Of a DNA stretch of 50,911 bases, positions 42,334 through 50,911 are shown one piece after another. The stretch spans positions 1-50,911 of the forward strand of contig JAILRS010000038.1 of NCBI GenBank assembly GCA_024698045.1, written 5' to 3'. The first letter of the stretch is position 1. The number at the start of each line of letters is the position of its first letter. This stretch comes from Selenomonadaceae bacterium (GTDB lineage Bacteria; Bacillota; Negativicutes; Selenomonadales; Selenomonadaceae). The notes below the pieces were generated by a model. That model saw only the letters and a list, made by a program, of their open reading frames with translations, searched no databases and was not told the origin of the DNA. Both the position numbers and the translations under genes were made by a program.

Positions 42334-43658
42334 TGAATCAAACTTGGCAAATACAACGCGGCGACGAAATCAATTACAAGTCGCTTTTGATTCGCGGCGG
42401 TCGTGTCATAGACCCTGCAAATAATTTCGACGGCATTGCCGATGTTTTAATCGTCGACGGGAAAATTTCCGCAGTGAAACCGAATATAGATTTTGCCGCC
42501 GATTGTCAATTCGACGCGACGGGCAAAATTGTTACACCCGGCTTGATTGATATGCATGTCCATCTGCGCGAACCCGGACAAGAAGCTAAAGAAGATTTCT
42601 TGAGCGGCTCTAAGGCGGCAATTGCTGGCGGCTTCACTACTGTCGCGACAATGCCCAATACCACTCCCAATGTAGATAATGCCGCTCTTGTTCGTGCCAT
42701 GGTTAAACGCGCCGAGGATGTCGGACTTATCAACATAAAAATTATCGGCGCAGTCACTAAAGGTCGCAAAGGTTTGGAACTTGCCGAGATGCGCGATATG
42801 ATTGACGCAGGGGCGGTAGCTTTCTCCGATGACGGCAGTTTTGACGATAACGCAAAAATTTTCATGAATGCTTTGGATTATCTGCATGATACGGGCAAAG
42901 TTATCATCTGTCACGAGGAAGAAACTTCACTTGTCAAAGAAGGCGTGATGAATGAAGGTAAGCGCAGTGCTTTACTCGGGCTCAAAGGTCGTCCGACGGT
43001 AGCCGAAGATATTGCCGTTGCCCGTGATGCTCTCTTAGCCGAATACACTGGCGGTCGCCTCCACATTGCTCATATCAGTTCTGCGCGTGCCGTCGAAATT
43101 GTTCGTGACGCAAAACGCCGTGGAGTAAAGATAACCGCAGAAGTCACGCCGCAACATTTGACCATGACCGAGGATTTGGTTAATCCCGTAGACGCCTCCA
43201 CCAAAATTAATCCGCCGCTCCGTACGCAAGCCGATTGCGATGCCATGTTGCAAGGTTTGCTTGACGGGACTATCGATATGATTGTAACAGATCATTCGCC
43301 GCACGCACCCGAAGAAAAAGACCGTGAGTATATGTATGCGCCCAGCGGATTCCCGGGACTTGAAACAAGTATCGCCGTACTTTTGACCGATTTATATCAC
43401 AAGGGTAAGATTGATTTGCCGACATTGATTGCCAAAATGACTGCCGCTCCTGCGCAGGTTTTCAACCTCAATGCAGGTACATTATCAATCGGTGCGCCCG
43501 GTGATGTTGCCGTTATCGATACGGAACTTGTTTGGACTGTCGACGCCGATAAATTTTACACGCGCGGAAGTCATTCGCCGTTTGTTGGTCGTCAACTCAA
43601 AGGCAGAACCGTCGCAACCGTTGTCGGCGGTAATTTAATGAAACTCAATCAGATTTAA
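42333..43658 (+). CDS. pyrC: Dihydroorotase, class I
   Basis: This 441-residue zinc amidohydrolase closes carbamoyl-aspartate to dihydroorotate. The metal ligands are in DMHVHLREPGQE, with HIAHISSARA, EVTPQHLTMTED and the aspartate in IVTDHSPHAPEEK. The N-terminus is about 12 residues longer than usual (MNQTWQIQRGDEINYKSLLI), with the family start near KSLLIRGGRVIDP. The ATG overlaps the pyrB stop by one base (TAATG), so translation is coupled. A terminator follows. Confidence 0.95.
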   Translation: MNQTWQIQRGDEINYKSLLIRGGRVIDPANNFDGIADVLIVDGKISAVKPNIDFAADCQFDATGKIVTPGLIDMHVHLREPGQEAKEDFLSGSKAAIAGGFTTVATMPNTTPNVDNAALVRAMVKRAEDVGLINIKIIGAVTKGRKGLELAEMRDMIDAGAVAFSDDGSFDDNAKIFMNALDYLHDTGKVIICHEEETSLVKEGVMNEGKRSALLGLKGRPTVAEDIAVARDALLAEYTGGRLHIAHISSARAVEIVRDAKRRGVKITAEVTPQHLTMTEDLVNPVDASTKINPPLRTQADCDAMLQGLLDGTIDMIVTDHSPHAPEEKDREYMYAPSGFPGLETSIAVLLTDLYHKGKIDLPTLIAKMTAAPAQVFNLNAGTLSIGAPGDVAVIDTELVWTVDADKFYTRGSHSPFVGRQLKGRTVATVVGGNLMKLNQI

Positions 43659-43680
43659 TCACATAGCCGAAATAAAAAAT

Positions 43681-43715
43681 GCTCCTCGCAGAAAAATCTT
43701 CGGGGAGTTTTTATT
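43681..43715. terminator. Bidirectional terminator between pyrC and the merR gene
   Basis: The stem ctcctcg / cggggag (7 bp, one G-T pair) is followed by tttttatttt on the plus strand, and an A-rich stretch (aataaaaaatg) on the left gives T residues for the minus strand. Confidence 0.7.
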
Positions 43716-43758
43716 TTGCCTTCTGAAATTTTTATCAACCGACTTCAAGCGCAATCGT

Positions 43759-44178
43759 TTATTTCGATGTCGAAACCTTGGGCGCAACTACTTTTCCGTC
43801 AATTTTGGAATGATTTACTTTGCCCTTCTCGGAAAATATTTCTTCGTAGTTGTCTATCTTGTAACTGAGTTTTTCTATCGTCGACAAAATATGTTCTGCC
43901 TGTTTTTGTAAGCGCGCCCGTTGCTCTATCAAAATCTCTTTGCGCCGCTCAAGACCCTTGTTCGCTTGCAATAATCCCACATATTCCGCTAACGCCTCTA
44001 TTTGCACTCCTGCGCTGCGCATACACTTCACGAACGCCACCCAATTACACGCCTCTTCATCAAAGTTGCGGATTCCATTCGCCTTGCGCGGCACCGACGG
44101 TATTAATCCGATTCGCTCGTAATATCTCAACGTGTCTACCGTTATATCATACTTCGCACTGACTTCGCCTATTGTCAT
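43759..44178 (-). CDS. MerR-family transcriptional regulator
   Basis: This protein has 139 residues. The ATG at 44178 (MTIGEVSAKYDITVDTLRYY) has the SD ggggtgat; upstream codons fall within the promoter. The winged helix has RYYERIGLIPSVPRK, followed by GIRNFDEEACNWVAFVKCMR, then a dimerisation coiled coil with no metal-binding cysteine pair at its end. It resembles the AdhR-type small MerR regulators that sense aldehydes or redox stress, but the signal is not known. It sits alone, behind a promoter with the MerR-type 19-base spacer and dyad, so it most likely controls itself. Confidence 0.9.
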   Translation of the reverse strand: MTIGEVSAKYDITVDTLRYYERIGLIPSVPRKANGIRNFDEEACNWVAFVKCMRSAGVQIEALAEYVGLLQANKGLERRKEILIEQRARLQKQAEHILSTIEKLSYKIDNYEEIFSEKGKVNHSKIDGKVVAPKVSTSK

Positions 44179-44209
44179 CTTTATCACCCCGACTATGTTA
44201 TCAGCCGCA

Positions 44210-44240
44210 AGTGTATCAGTTGAAGTCAACTTCAAGTCAA
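44210..44240 (-). promoter_or_regulatory. MerR-type promoter and operator of the merR gene
   Basis: On the minus strand TTGACT (44235-44240) and TACACT (44210-44215) are separated by 19 bases, the long spacer typical of MerR-activated promoters. A perfect dyad ttgaagt-tg/ca-acttcaa fills 44220-44235 between the boxes. Confidence 0.82.
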
Positions 44241-44248
44241 GCTTTCTG

Positions 44249-45037
44249 TTAAATTGTTTTGAAAAAATCTTTGGCGTCCGTATTCTCGATTATCTCCAAG
44301 TCATAATATTGCAACTCACTGCGCAGATATTCGGCAAGCGCATTGACTATCGGGTATTCGGTAGCGAAATGTCCGGCATCAATTACATGGATTCCGCTTT
44401 CGATTGCTCCCTGCGCCTCGTGATATTTTACGTCACCCGTTACAAATGCTTGCGCTCCGTAAAATTTGGCGCGCTGAATAAATTCCGCACCTGCTCCGCC
44501 GCACAATCCGACCTTCTTTATTTTGAAGTCTCCTGCGTCGACCAAGCGAACATTTTCCGCTTTCAATGACTTTTTTACGTGTCGGGCAAATTCTTCCGCC
44601 GTCATTTCCGTCTCTAAATTTCCCATTCGTCCCATTGACTGTTCTTCGTTACCCAACATTTTCACGTCAAGCAAGCCCAATTTTTCCGCCAATACATCAT
44701 TGACGCCGCCCGTCGCCGTATCTAAATTTGTATGTGCCGCGAAGACCGCAATATCATTCTTTATCAGCCGCGATATCTTTTTCCCCGTCGGCAAATCCAA
44801 TCGTACATTTTTTATCGCGCGGAATATCATCGGGTGATGCGATACTATCATTTGCGCGTCAATCGCCGTCGCCCGTTCGATACTGTCATCCATGACGTCA
44901 AGGCATACGAGGATTTTTTTTACTTCGGCATTCGGCAATCCTACCAGTAGCCCCGGATTATCCCACTCTTCCGCAAGATTTTTCGGTGCAAGTCTGTTAA
45001 CCGCATCCACTACCGTTTGAACAGTGCACTTTTTCAT
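44249..45037 (-). CDS. Nif3-like dinuclear metal center protein (YbgI/DUF34 family)
   Basis: This 262-residue protein has the signatures LAEEWDNPGLLVG, MIVSHHPMIF, VFAAHTNLDTATGGVND and the C-terminal GDVKYHEAQGAIESGIHVIDAGHFATEYP. The histidine, aspartate and glutamate residues of these motifs hold two metals. The family is sometimes labelled GTP cyclohydrolase I type 2, which is poorly supported; the function is unsettled. The ATG follows the cobK stop directly, with the SD ggagag, making it the last gene of mutS2-hemB-cobK-nif3. Confidence 0.9.
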   Translation of the reverse strand: MKKCTVQTVVDAVNRLAPKNLAEEWDNPGLLVGLPNAEVKKILVCLDVMDDSIERATAIDAQMIVSHHPMIFRAIKNVRLDLPTGKKISRLIKNDIAVFAAHTNLDTATGGVNDVLAEKLGLLDVKMLGNEEQSMGRMGNLETEMTAEEFARHVKKSLKAENVRLVDAGDFKIKKVGLCGGAGAEFIQRAKFYGAQAFVTGDVKYHEAQGAIESGIHVIDAGHFATEYPIVNALAEYLRSELQYYDLEIIENTDAKDFFKTI

Positions 45038-45808
45038 TTATTTTCTCTCCGTCAAAAACTTCAATACTTCCTCGAAAGTCGTCGCTAAATTCGGATATTG
45101 TATCTTCGGGCGATTTATCATCACCACCGGTAAATTTAAAAGTTTCGCCGCCTCAAGTTTCGTATCCGCTCCGCCGATTCTTCCGCTGTTTTTCGTTACT
45201 ATTACATCTGCCTTTGCATGCTTAAACATTTCGGCATTCAATTCGACCGAAAACGCTCCTTGTATCGCGATAATTTGTTTGGGCGATAATCCCAATGCCT
45301 CACATTCCGCTATAACTTCCGCCGTCGGCAATACTCGCACCGTCAATTTTTTTCCAATCATTGCCGCCGATTCCGTGAACACTTTCAAATTTCGGCTGCC
45401 TGTCGTCAAAAAAATATTTTCGCCCAATGCCGCTGACTTTTCCGCCGCCTCTTCGTAGCTGTCAACCAAAATTATTTTGTCGTAAGTCAATTCGATTTCC
45501 GCGCGTTCGTAGCGTATGTAGTCGATTCCTGCACACGCCGCCGCCTCGATTGCATTGCTCGAAACATTTTTGGCGTAGGGATGACTTGCATCGACCACAC
45601 AGTCAAATTTTTCGTCGACAAGTATCGCCGTTAATTCCTCTTTATCCAAAGCTTTGGCGTTTACTTTCACGGCTGCGCAGGTTTCGATTAATTGCCGACC
45701 GTAATCGCTCACGACCGAAACTGTTACATCAAAACCTTCGCACGATAACATTTCGCCCAATTTGCGCCCGTCTTCAGTACCGCCTAGCAAAAATATTTTC
45801 GTGCTCAT
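45038..45808 (-). CDS. cobK: Precorrin-6A / cobalt-precorrin-6A reductase
   Basis: This 256-residue NADPH-dependent reductase of the corrin ring pathway has an N-terminal KIFLLGGTEDGRKL, the motif CVVDASHPYAKNVSSNA, IRYERAE, and the C-terminal VTKNSGRIGGADTKLEAA. CbiJ is the name in the anaerobic route, more likely in this host. Its ATG overlaps the hemB stop (ATGA). Other cobalamin genes are not in the window, so this gene is detached from a main cob/cbi cluster or that cluster lies elsewhere. Confidence 0.9.
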   Translation of the reverse strand: MSTKIFLLGGTEDGRKLGEMLSCEGFDVTVSVVSDYGRQLIETCAAVKVNAKALDKEELTAILVDEKFDCVVDASHPYAKNVSSNAIEAAACAGIDYIRYERAEIELTYDKIILVDSYEEAAEKSAALGENIFLTTGSRNLKVFTESAAMIGKKLTVRVLPTAEVIAECEALGLSPKQIIAIQGAFSVELNAEMFKHAKADVIVTKNSGRIGGADTKLEAAKLLNLPVVMINRPKIQYPNLATTFEEVLKFLTERK

Positions 45809-46770
45809 CTAATCCATTCCGCCGCATCTATCGCATGATATGTGATTATTATATCCGCCCCGGCTCTTTTCATTGACGTCAAATTTTCCATTACTATTCG
45901 CTGTTCGTCTATCCACCCGTTCGCCGCCGCCGCTTTTACCATTGCATATTCGCCGCTGACGTTGTACACCGCGACGGGATTGTTTATTTTTTGACGGACT
46001 TCCTTCACGATATCAAGGTAGGCAAGTGCCGGTTTTATCATGATTATATCTGCGCCCTCGGCTATATCCAATTCGACTTCCTTTAACGCTTCGCGACTGT
46101 TCGCCACATCCATTTGATATTGTTTTCTGTCACCGAATTGCGGCGCGGAATCGGCGGCATCTCTGAACGGAGCATAGTAGCCCGACGCATATTTTACCGC
46201 GTAACTCATTATCGATACGTTATGGAGTTTATGCACGTCTAACGCCTCACGGATTGCCGCTACTCTTCCGTCCATCATATCCGACGGTGCTACTATATCC
46301 GCTCCGCTTTCCGCCTGACTTACCGCCACTTTCTGTAACAGTTTCAATGTTTCGTCATTGTCAACGTAATTGCCGCATAATTTTCCGCAGTGACCGTGAT
46401 TTGTGTATTGGCAAAGACAAACGTCGCCGACAATTACCAATTCGGGCACTGCCTTTTTGATTGCGCTGATTGCTCTTTGTACGGGGCTTTTCATATCCCA
46501 TGCCGAAGATCCTATATCGTCTTTGTACTCCGGTAACCCGAACACTTCAACCGCGGGAATTCCCAACGACGCGATTTTTTTTGCCAACTCCACTGCATTT
46601 TCCACCGATAGATGATAGCAATTCGGCATTGACGGAATTTCTTCCCGTACGTGTTCCCCTGCCACCACGAATAACGGATAAATCAAGTCTTTCACCGTTA
46701 TATTCGTTTCGCGTACCATTGCGCGGATTTGTTCCGATGTGCGCAGCCGACGCGGTCTTATCTTCATCAT
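45805..46770 (-). CDS. hemB: Delta-aminolevulinic acid dehydratase (porphobilinogen synthase)
   Basis: This 321-residue enzyme condenses two aminolevulinate molecules to porphobilinogen, the shared precursor of haem and cobalamin. The zinc-site cysteines C118, C120 and C128 lie in VCLCQYTNHGHCG. The Schiff-base lysines are K193 in SYAVKYASGYYAPFRDAA and K246 in IMIKPALAYLD. The ATG at 46770 has the SD gggagtgat. A longer open frame to 46878 overlaps mutS2 and lacks family sequence. It is followed by cobK with a 4-base overlap. Confidence 0.96.
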   Translation of the reverse strand: MMKIRPRRLRTSEQIRAMVRETNITVKDLIYPLFVVAGEHVREEIPSMPNCYHLSVENAVELAKKIASLGIPAVEVFGLPEYKDDIGSSAWDMKSPVQRAISAIKKAVPELVIVGDVCLCQYTNHGHCGKLCGNYVDNDETLKLLQKVAVSQAESGADIVAPSDMMDGRVAAIREALDVHKLHNVSIMSYAVKYASGYYAPFRDAADSAPQFGDRKQYQMDVANSREALKEVELDIAEGADIIMIKPALAYLDIVKEVRQKINNPVAVYNVSGEYAMVKAAAANGWIDEQRIVMENLTSMKRAGADIIITYHAIDAAEWIR

Positions 46771-46837
46771 TCGTATCACTCCCGAAAATTTTTTGAGCAG
46801 ACAAGATTTGTTAGTAAACTTACAAGCGCAGACGTTT

Positions 46838-49222
46838 TTATTTAACCGTAACCAATGTCGCGCCCGTTCCGCCTTCATCTATATCTGCAAATTGAAAATT
46901 CGCCACTGCACCGGTTCGCCGCAAAAATTCATGTACGCCCTGCCTTAATGCTCCTGTACCTTTGCCGTGGATTATCAGAATATTTTTCAGCCCCGATAAC
47001 TGCGCATCGTCAATAAATTTGCCGCAAACCTGTTCGGCTTCGTCAACCGTCATGCCGCGGATATCTATACTCCTCGTTATCGTTGCCGCCTTCTGCATCA
47101 GACCGTACGAACCGCGATTATCACTGCTCGTCGTTGTCGTCACGGACGGCGTTTCTTCCTGTTGATTGTGGCTGACAAATCGGCAGACCGAACTTTTTAC
47201 CGTTGTACGCATTGCGCCGATTTGCACACATAATTCCGCGCCGTCCTTTTCGATTGATAACAATGTCCCCTTTTGGTCGATTGTCTTTATGTAAACCGTG
47301 TCGCCGATTTGCAGACGTTTCTTGTTGATTCGTTTGCCGACAAATTTTTCGCTGATTATTCCCGTTACCGATTCCGCTTCCGCTTCGCGTAATTTATCCC
47401 GTGCTTGCTGTATCACTTGTTGACGGCGTTTTACTCCCGAATCGTCAAACTGTTCTTTCAGTGCCGCTATTATTTCTTCTGCTTCGCGTTTTGTTTCGCG
47501 TACCATTGCCGCCGATTTTTCTTTTGCCTTGCGGATTATATCGCCCTTTGTCTTTGCTATCTCGTCGCGCATTGCAGATATTTTTTTCTCGTGCTTGATG
47601 ACTTGTTGTTGCCGTTCAAAAATTTCCGCGTTACGTTGTTCGTACATCATACGTTCGTTTTCCAAATCGGATAATACTTTTTCAAAGTTGGCAAATTCTT
47701 CGGTGACTAATTGTTTGGCACGAAGGATAATGCTTTTACTCAAACCGAGACGCTGACCGATTGCGAATGCGTTACTTGCTCCGGGGATTCCTATTAAAAG
47801 TTTATACGTCGGGCGGAGTGTTTCCGTATTAAATTCAACGCAAGCATTTTCGATTCCGTCCGTCGAGTAGGCGAAAGTTTTCAGCTCCGAATAGTGAGTG
47901 GTTGCGATTGTCGCCGCGCCGATATTCAATAATCTTTCGAGTATCGCCATTGCCAATGCAGAACCTTCGTCGGGGTCGGTACCTGCTCCGATTTCATCAA
48001 GCAATACCAAATCGGTTGCCGTCACTTCATTTAAGATTGACACTATTTTTGTCATATGCGCCGAGAAGGTCGACAAACTTTGTTCGATTGATTGTTCGTC
48101 GCCGATATCCGCGAAAATATTCGTGAAGACCGCGATACGAGATCCGATTGCCGCAGGGATATACATGCCCGATTGCGCCATCAATGCCATAAGCCCCAAT
48201 GTTTTCATCGATACTGTTTTGCCGCCCGTATTAGGTCCGGTGACAAGGAGCATGGAAAAATTTTCGCCTAAACGAATATCGACGGGGACAACAATACTCG
48301 GATTAATCAAAGGATGTCGCGCCGCTTTTAAATCGGTGAAGTCACTGATTATCGGTTCGGTCGCATTCATTTCCTCGGCGAGTTTTGCTTTGGCGAACAG
48401 TAAATCGACTTCGGCGAGAATATTTATGTTAAGTGTCAAGGTGTCTGAATTTTTTCTTACAGCCTCACTCAAGCCGCGCAAAATCCTTGAGACTTCGTGA
48501 CGTTCTTGTGCCTCGAGTTCCTTTACTTCGTTATTGAGATTCACAACTGCCATCGGCTCGATAAAGACCGTCGCGCCCGTAGCCGATTGATCGTGGACTA
48601 TCCCGTGAAATTGCGATTTATATTCCGCCTTCACCGGTAAGACATATCTATCGCCGCGCATTGTTACAAGTGCATCTTGAAAAAATTTCTGCTTGGCGGT
48701 GTCGTGCAGTATGTTAAAAATTTCCGTCTTGATTCGATTTTGAGTGCTGCGCAATTCCCGACGTATCTTTTGCAACTCGACACTTGCCGTATCTTTCACA
48801 GCTCCGTGATCGTCGATTGCGTTATCAAGTTGACGTTCGAGATTACCCAATATCTCAATTTCTCTTGCTCGTGACTTTAATTGCGGCGCGTCTACTTCCG
48901 TTTCCTTGAAAAAATTTTTGACCTGCCGCATCGTGTACATTGTTGACAGCACGTCTAAAAATTCTTCGGAATCGGCGACGCTACCCAATTTGATTTTCTT
49001 GAGCGTCTCACGGATATCGCGGAAGCCGCCCAATGGAGGAGCACTTACCGCAAAAATTTTTACTGCCTCCGTCGTCAACGATAAATTTTCGCGTACCGTC
49101 ATTGCGTCGTCTACCGGTTCCGTTTTCCAAGCCAATTCCTTACCGAAATTTGAGCTAGCGCATTCGCGCAGTCGTTCAAGTATCTTGTCATATTCCAGCG
49201 TCTTTAACGCGCCTTTTAACAT
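46838..49222 (-). CDS. mutS2: Endonuclease MutS2
   Basis: This 794-residue MutS-like ATPase lacks the mismatch-recognition domain. The core has LVTGPNTGGKTVSMKTLG (Walker A, about 330), LVLLDEIGAGTDPDEGSAL and IATTHYSELK. Next come a long charged coiled coil (about 510-620), a KOW-like patch, and the C-terminal Smr domain with SIDIRGMTVDEAE and IIHGKGTGALRQGVHEFL. MutS2 limits recombination and, in some Firmicutes, splits collided ribosomes. The SD aaggaaag precedes the ATG. It follows the DUF4405-like gene by 15 bases. Confidence 0.95.
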   Translation of the reverse strand: MLKGALKTLEYDKILERLRECASSNFGKELAWKTEPVDDAMTVRENLSLTTEAVKIFAVSAPPLGGFRDIRETLKKIKLGSVADSEEFLDVLSTMYTMRQVKNFFKETEVDAPQLKSRAREIEILGNLERQLDNAIDDHGAVKDTASVELQKIRRELRSTQNRIKTEIFNILHDTAKQKFFQDALVTMRGDRYVLPVKAEYKSQFHGIVHDQSATGATVFIEPMAVVNLNNEVKELEAQERHEVSRILRGLSEAVRKNSDTLTLNINILAEVDLLFAKAKLAEEMNATEPIISDFTDLKAARHPLINPSIVVPVDIRLGENFSMLLVTGPNTGGKTVSMKTLGLMALMAQSGMYIPAAIGSRIAVFTNIFADIGDEQSIEQSLSTFSAHMTKIVSILNEVTATDLVLLDEIGAGTDPDEGSALAMAILERLLNIGAATIATTHYSELKTFAYSTDGIENACVEFNTETLRPTYKLLIGIPGASNAFAIGQRLGLSKSIILRAKQLVTEEFANFEKVLSDLENERMMYEQRNAEIFERQQQVIKHEKKISAMRDEIAKTKGDIIRKAKEKSAAMVRETKREAEEIIAALKEQFDDSGVKRRQQVIQQARDKLREAEAESVTGIISEKFVGKRINKKRLQIGDTVYIKTIDQKGTLLSIEKDGAELCVQIGAMRTTVKSSVCRFVSHNQQEETPSVTTTTSSDNRGSYGLMQKAATITRSIDIRGMTVDEAEQVCGKFIDDAQLSGLKNILIIHGKGTGALRQGVHEFLRRTGAVANFQFADIDEGGTGATLVTVK

Positions 49223-49237
49223 TAACTCTTTCCTTCC

Positions 49238-49897
49238 TTATCGTCGTCTCAAAAATTTTTTGTCTATCACGAAGGTAATTGCGGCGAATAAAATAATCGT
49301 GCCTACAATCATCAAAACAAAGACTGTCGGCGGTAACGTTGCGGCAGCTGTCCCGAAAATGTGTTTCATCGCTATTCTGTCCGCTACTCTATTCAAAATC
49401 AGCCAAACTTCTCCGCCTATCATCATTACCGCGATAAACGTAGTGAAAATAATTCGCCGCCACATTCCGAATTCACTTAGCCCTAACCAATCTTTTATTG
49501 CCTTCGTCAATTCCTGCAAATGTAATCCGATATGCATACTCACCAAAATCATCATGATGTAGGGTAACGACAAATGTAATTGATGCATTGTTATATTCTG
49601 ATGCAAATCAAAACTTATAAAGTCTGTGAACAGATAATTAGACACCAAAATACCGCTGACGAAAATTATCGACATACAAACCATCATTGCGATAACCACC
49701 GTCAGCGAAAAAATTTTACGTGCCGTTACGTTTTTAGTCAGTAAAACAAGACGACGGCGATTGACTAAAATATGGATAACTGTCATCACCGCCAACATGA
49801 TACCCAAAACTTCATGTAAAATTTTCGGCATATGTAAGTAACTTATTTCAATGACTATTAGCGCAAACAGAACCATATTGAGCCAAATATTTTTCAT
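49238..49897 (-). CDS. Multi-pass membrane protein, DUF4405/cytochrome b-like
   Basis: This 219-residue protein has about five hydrophobic helices. Histidines sit at the ends of helices as in di-haem cytochromes b: HEVLGIML and IHILVNRRR early, then MHQLHLSLPYIMMILVSMHIGLHLQ. This is the layout of DUF4405 proteins, but haem binding is inferred, not shown. It begins 4 bases after the dapB stop, so it is cotranscribed with dapB and mutS2, with which it has no obvious shared function. A role in electron transfer at the membrane is a guess. Confidence 0.7.
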   Translation of the reverse strand: MKNIWLNMVLFALIVIEISYLHMPKILHEVLGIMLAVMTVIHILVNRRRLVLLTKNVTARKIFSLTVVIAMMVCMSIIFVSGILVSNYLFTDFISFDLHQNITMHQLHLSLPYIMMILVSMHIGLHLQELTKAIKDWLGLSEFGMWRRIIFTTFIAVMMIGGEVWLILNRVADRIAMKHIFGTAAATLPPTVFVLMIVGTIILFAAITFVIDKKFLRRR

Positions 49898-49901
49898 CGT
49901 T

Positions 49902-50666
49902 TTAATCCAGAATCTTATCCAATCCTACAGTCAAGCCTTTGAGATTTCTAACCTTTTTGCAAGCCAAAACAACTCCGGGCATAAATGATTCTCTACCCAT
50001 GGAATCGTGACGAATGGTCAAAGTTTGTCCCAAGCCGCCGAAAATTACTTCCTGATGTGCCACGTAGCCCGGCAATCTCACGCTATGAATGCGAATGCCG
50101 TCGACCTCCGCGCCGCGTACATGTTCAAGACGTTCTTTTTCTTCGGGATGTCCCTGCTTATGCGGCTGACGTACTTCCGATATCATTTTCGCCGTTAATT
50201 CTGCCGTACCGCTGGGCGCATCTAATTTCCTGTCGTGATGTAATTCGATTATCTCGACGTCGGGCATATACTTTGCCACCTTGCGCGACAGTAACATCAT
50301 CAACACCGCACCCAAGGCAAAATTCGGCGCGATAAATGCAGGTGTATTATTTTCTTCAGCCGCGGTACGAATTTTTTCTTTTGCCTCGTCACTCAATCCG
50401 GTTGTCCCGACTACGGGCGAAACTTTATTTGCGAGCGCAGTCATGACATTGTCAAAGACAACATCGGGGCGCGTGAAGTCAACCATTACTTCGGGCGCAA
50501 ATTTTTTCAGTGCGGAATCCAAATTCGTTTCTACTTTCAAGCCGCCGACTTCACCGTCAAAAGCGTCAACCACACCGACAAGTTCGAGTTCGGCATCTGC
50601 CTTTACGGCATCAACCACCGTGCGCCCCATTCTTCCGAGGGCACCGTTTACCAATACTTTTATCAT
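49902..50666 (-). CDS. dapB: 4-hydroxy-tetrahydrodipicolinate reductase
   Basis: This 254-residue NAD(P)H enzyme of the lysine and diaminopimelate pathway has an N-terminal Rossmann motif VNGALGRMGRTV (GxxGxxG), then VVGTTGLSDE, APNFALGAVLM, and the catalytic ELHHDRKLDAPSGTA. The C-terminus holds RLPGYVAHQEVIFGG. The ATG has the SD gggaggc. It is the first gene of a minus-strand run leading to mutS2 and hemB; a weak TTGGTT-17-TGTAAA promoter may lie just upstream. Confidence 0.96.
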   Translation of the reverse strand: MIKVLVNGALGRMGRTVVDAVKADAELELVGVVDAFDGEVGGLKVETNLDSALKKFAPEVMVDFTRPDVVFDNVMTALANKVSPVVGTTGLSDEAKEKIRTAAEENNTPAFIAPNFALGAVLMMLLSRKVAKYMPDVEIIELHHDRKLDAPSGTAELTAKMISEVRQPHKQGHPEEKERLEHVRGAEVDGIRIHSVRLPGYVAHQEVIFGGLGQTLTIRHDSMGRESFMPGVVLACKKVRNLKGLTVGLDKILD

Positions 50667-50722
50667 TTAAAAAGCCTCCCAAAATTTTACAATACGAATT
50701 TTATCGACAACCAAACTTAATG

Positions 50723-50911
50723 ACCGCAGTTGAAGTAACATTAACTTGGTGTGTTGATTATGGTTGAGGTCGCCCAAGGACGGGCGGCCGCCTGCAACGT
50801 GAGCCACTTTGAAAGTGGCGGAACAGTTTTCGCGCCAAAGATTTCAATAATCAGAATTAATGACCGCGTTTAAAGTAACAAAGTTACAACCTTGACGAGA
50901 AGCGCAATATT
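50723..50911 (+). repeat. Intergenic dispersed repeat, copy B
   Basis: Bases 50723-50793 (ccgcagttgaagtaacatt...ggttgaggtcgccc...cgggcggccgcc) match the reverse complement of about 345-424. Two hairpins follow the same plan as in copy A: gtcgccc/gggcggc (50769-50788) and gccacttt/aaagtggc (50803-50819). The opening motif recurs at 50857-50880 (aattaatgaccgcgtttaaagtaac). The copy continues to the window edge and no gene is seen in it. Confidence 0.72.

Noticed and set aside
46771..46878. Upstream extension of hemB
   Set aside because: It runs into mutS2 and contains no family sequence; the ATG at 46770 has a good SD.

Overview
The window looks like chromosome of an anaerobic, fermentative, moderately low-GC bacterium of the Firmicutes, most likely a Negativicutes (Selenomonadales-type) member. 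That is inferred from gene content: anaerobic glycerol-3-phosphate dehydrogenase glpABC, a methylmalonyl-CoA decarboxylase, mutS2, a cobalamin-pathway reductase beside hemB, and GTG/TTG starts with strong Shine-Dalgarno sequences. No rRNA or tRNA gene, CRISPR array or transposase gene was seen.

Layout. 1-106 is the 3' end of ispD. 107-519 is a non-coding dispersed repeat with two hairpins; a related copy in the opposite orientation ends the window (50723-50911). 520-9935 holds rsmE, a secreted phosphodiester glycosidase with a tandem-repeat linker, the operon glpA-glpB-glpC-glpF, an exported HAD phosphatase and scpB. 10147-19115 is an accessory three-gene cassette: SNF2/DUF3883 helicase, DUF1156 DNA adenine methylase and DUF499 ATPase, the signature of an anti-phage system of the BREX/DISARM kind but without PglZ or the other usual partners. 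It is bracketed by near-identical copies of a terminator plus a larE-3'-end-like sequence (9974-10040 and 19129-19200), as expected for an inserted block.

19171-22952 (minus strand) is a translationally coupled operon: a Wzt-like ABC ATPase, a radical SAM/SPASM protein and larE. 23632-28297 is gyrA-pyrE-recN. 28355-31866 holds a VOC protein, an AraC regulator abutting a FeoB-associated/HMA metal-binding protein, folE2 and a metallo-beta-lactamase-fold protein. 31977-35969 is folD, a membrane metallophosphoesterase, an rRNA pseudouridine synthase and a BaiN-like flavoprotein. 36047-40644 (minus) holds a GH4 phospho-glycosidase, an orphan double-glycine-leader peptide gene and clpB. 40832-43658 is lepB-pyrB-pyrC. 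43759-50666 (minus) holds an autoregulated merR gene and dapB - DUF4405-like membrane protein - mutS2 - hemB - cobK - nif3-like.

How it fits together. Most of the window is housekeeping: pyrimidine, folate, lysine and tetrapyrrole synthesis, DNA topology and repair, chaperone and secretion. It also carries carbon-use modules for glycerol phosphate, phospho-beta-glucosides and the propionate branch. Many genes are tightly packed with overlapping stop and start codons, and most convergent junctions share a bidirectional terminator. The accessory signals are the defence cassette, the ABC/radical SAM/LarE operon and the orphan GG-leader peptide. All functional calls come from reading motifs in the translated sequence; no database search was run.
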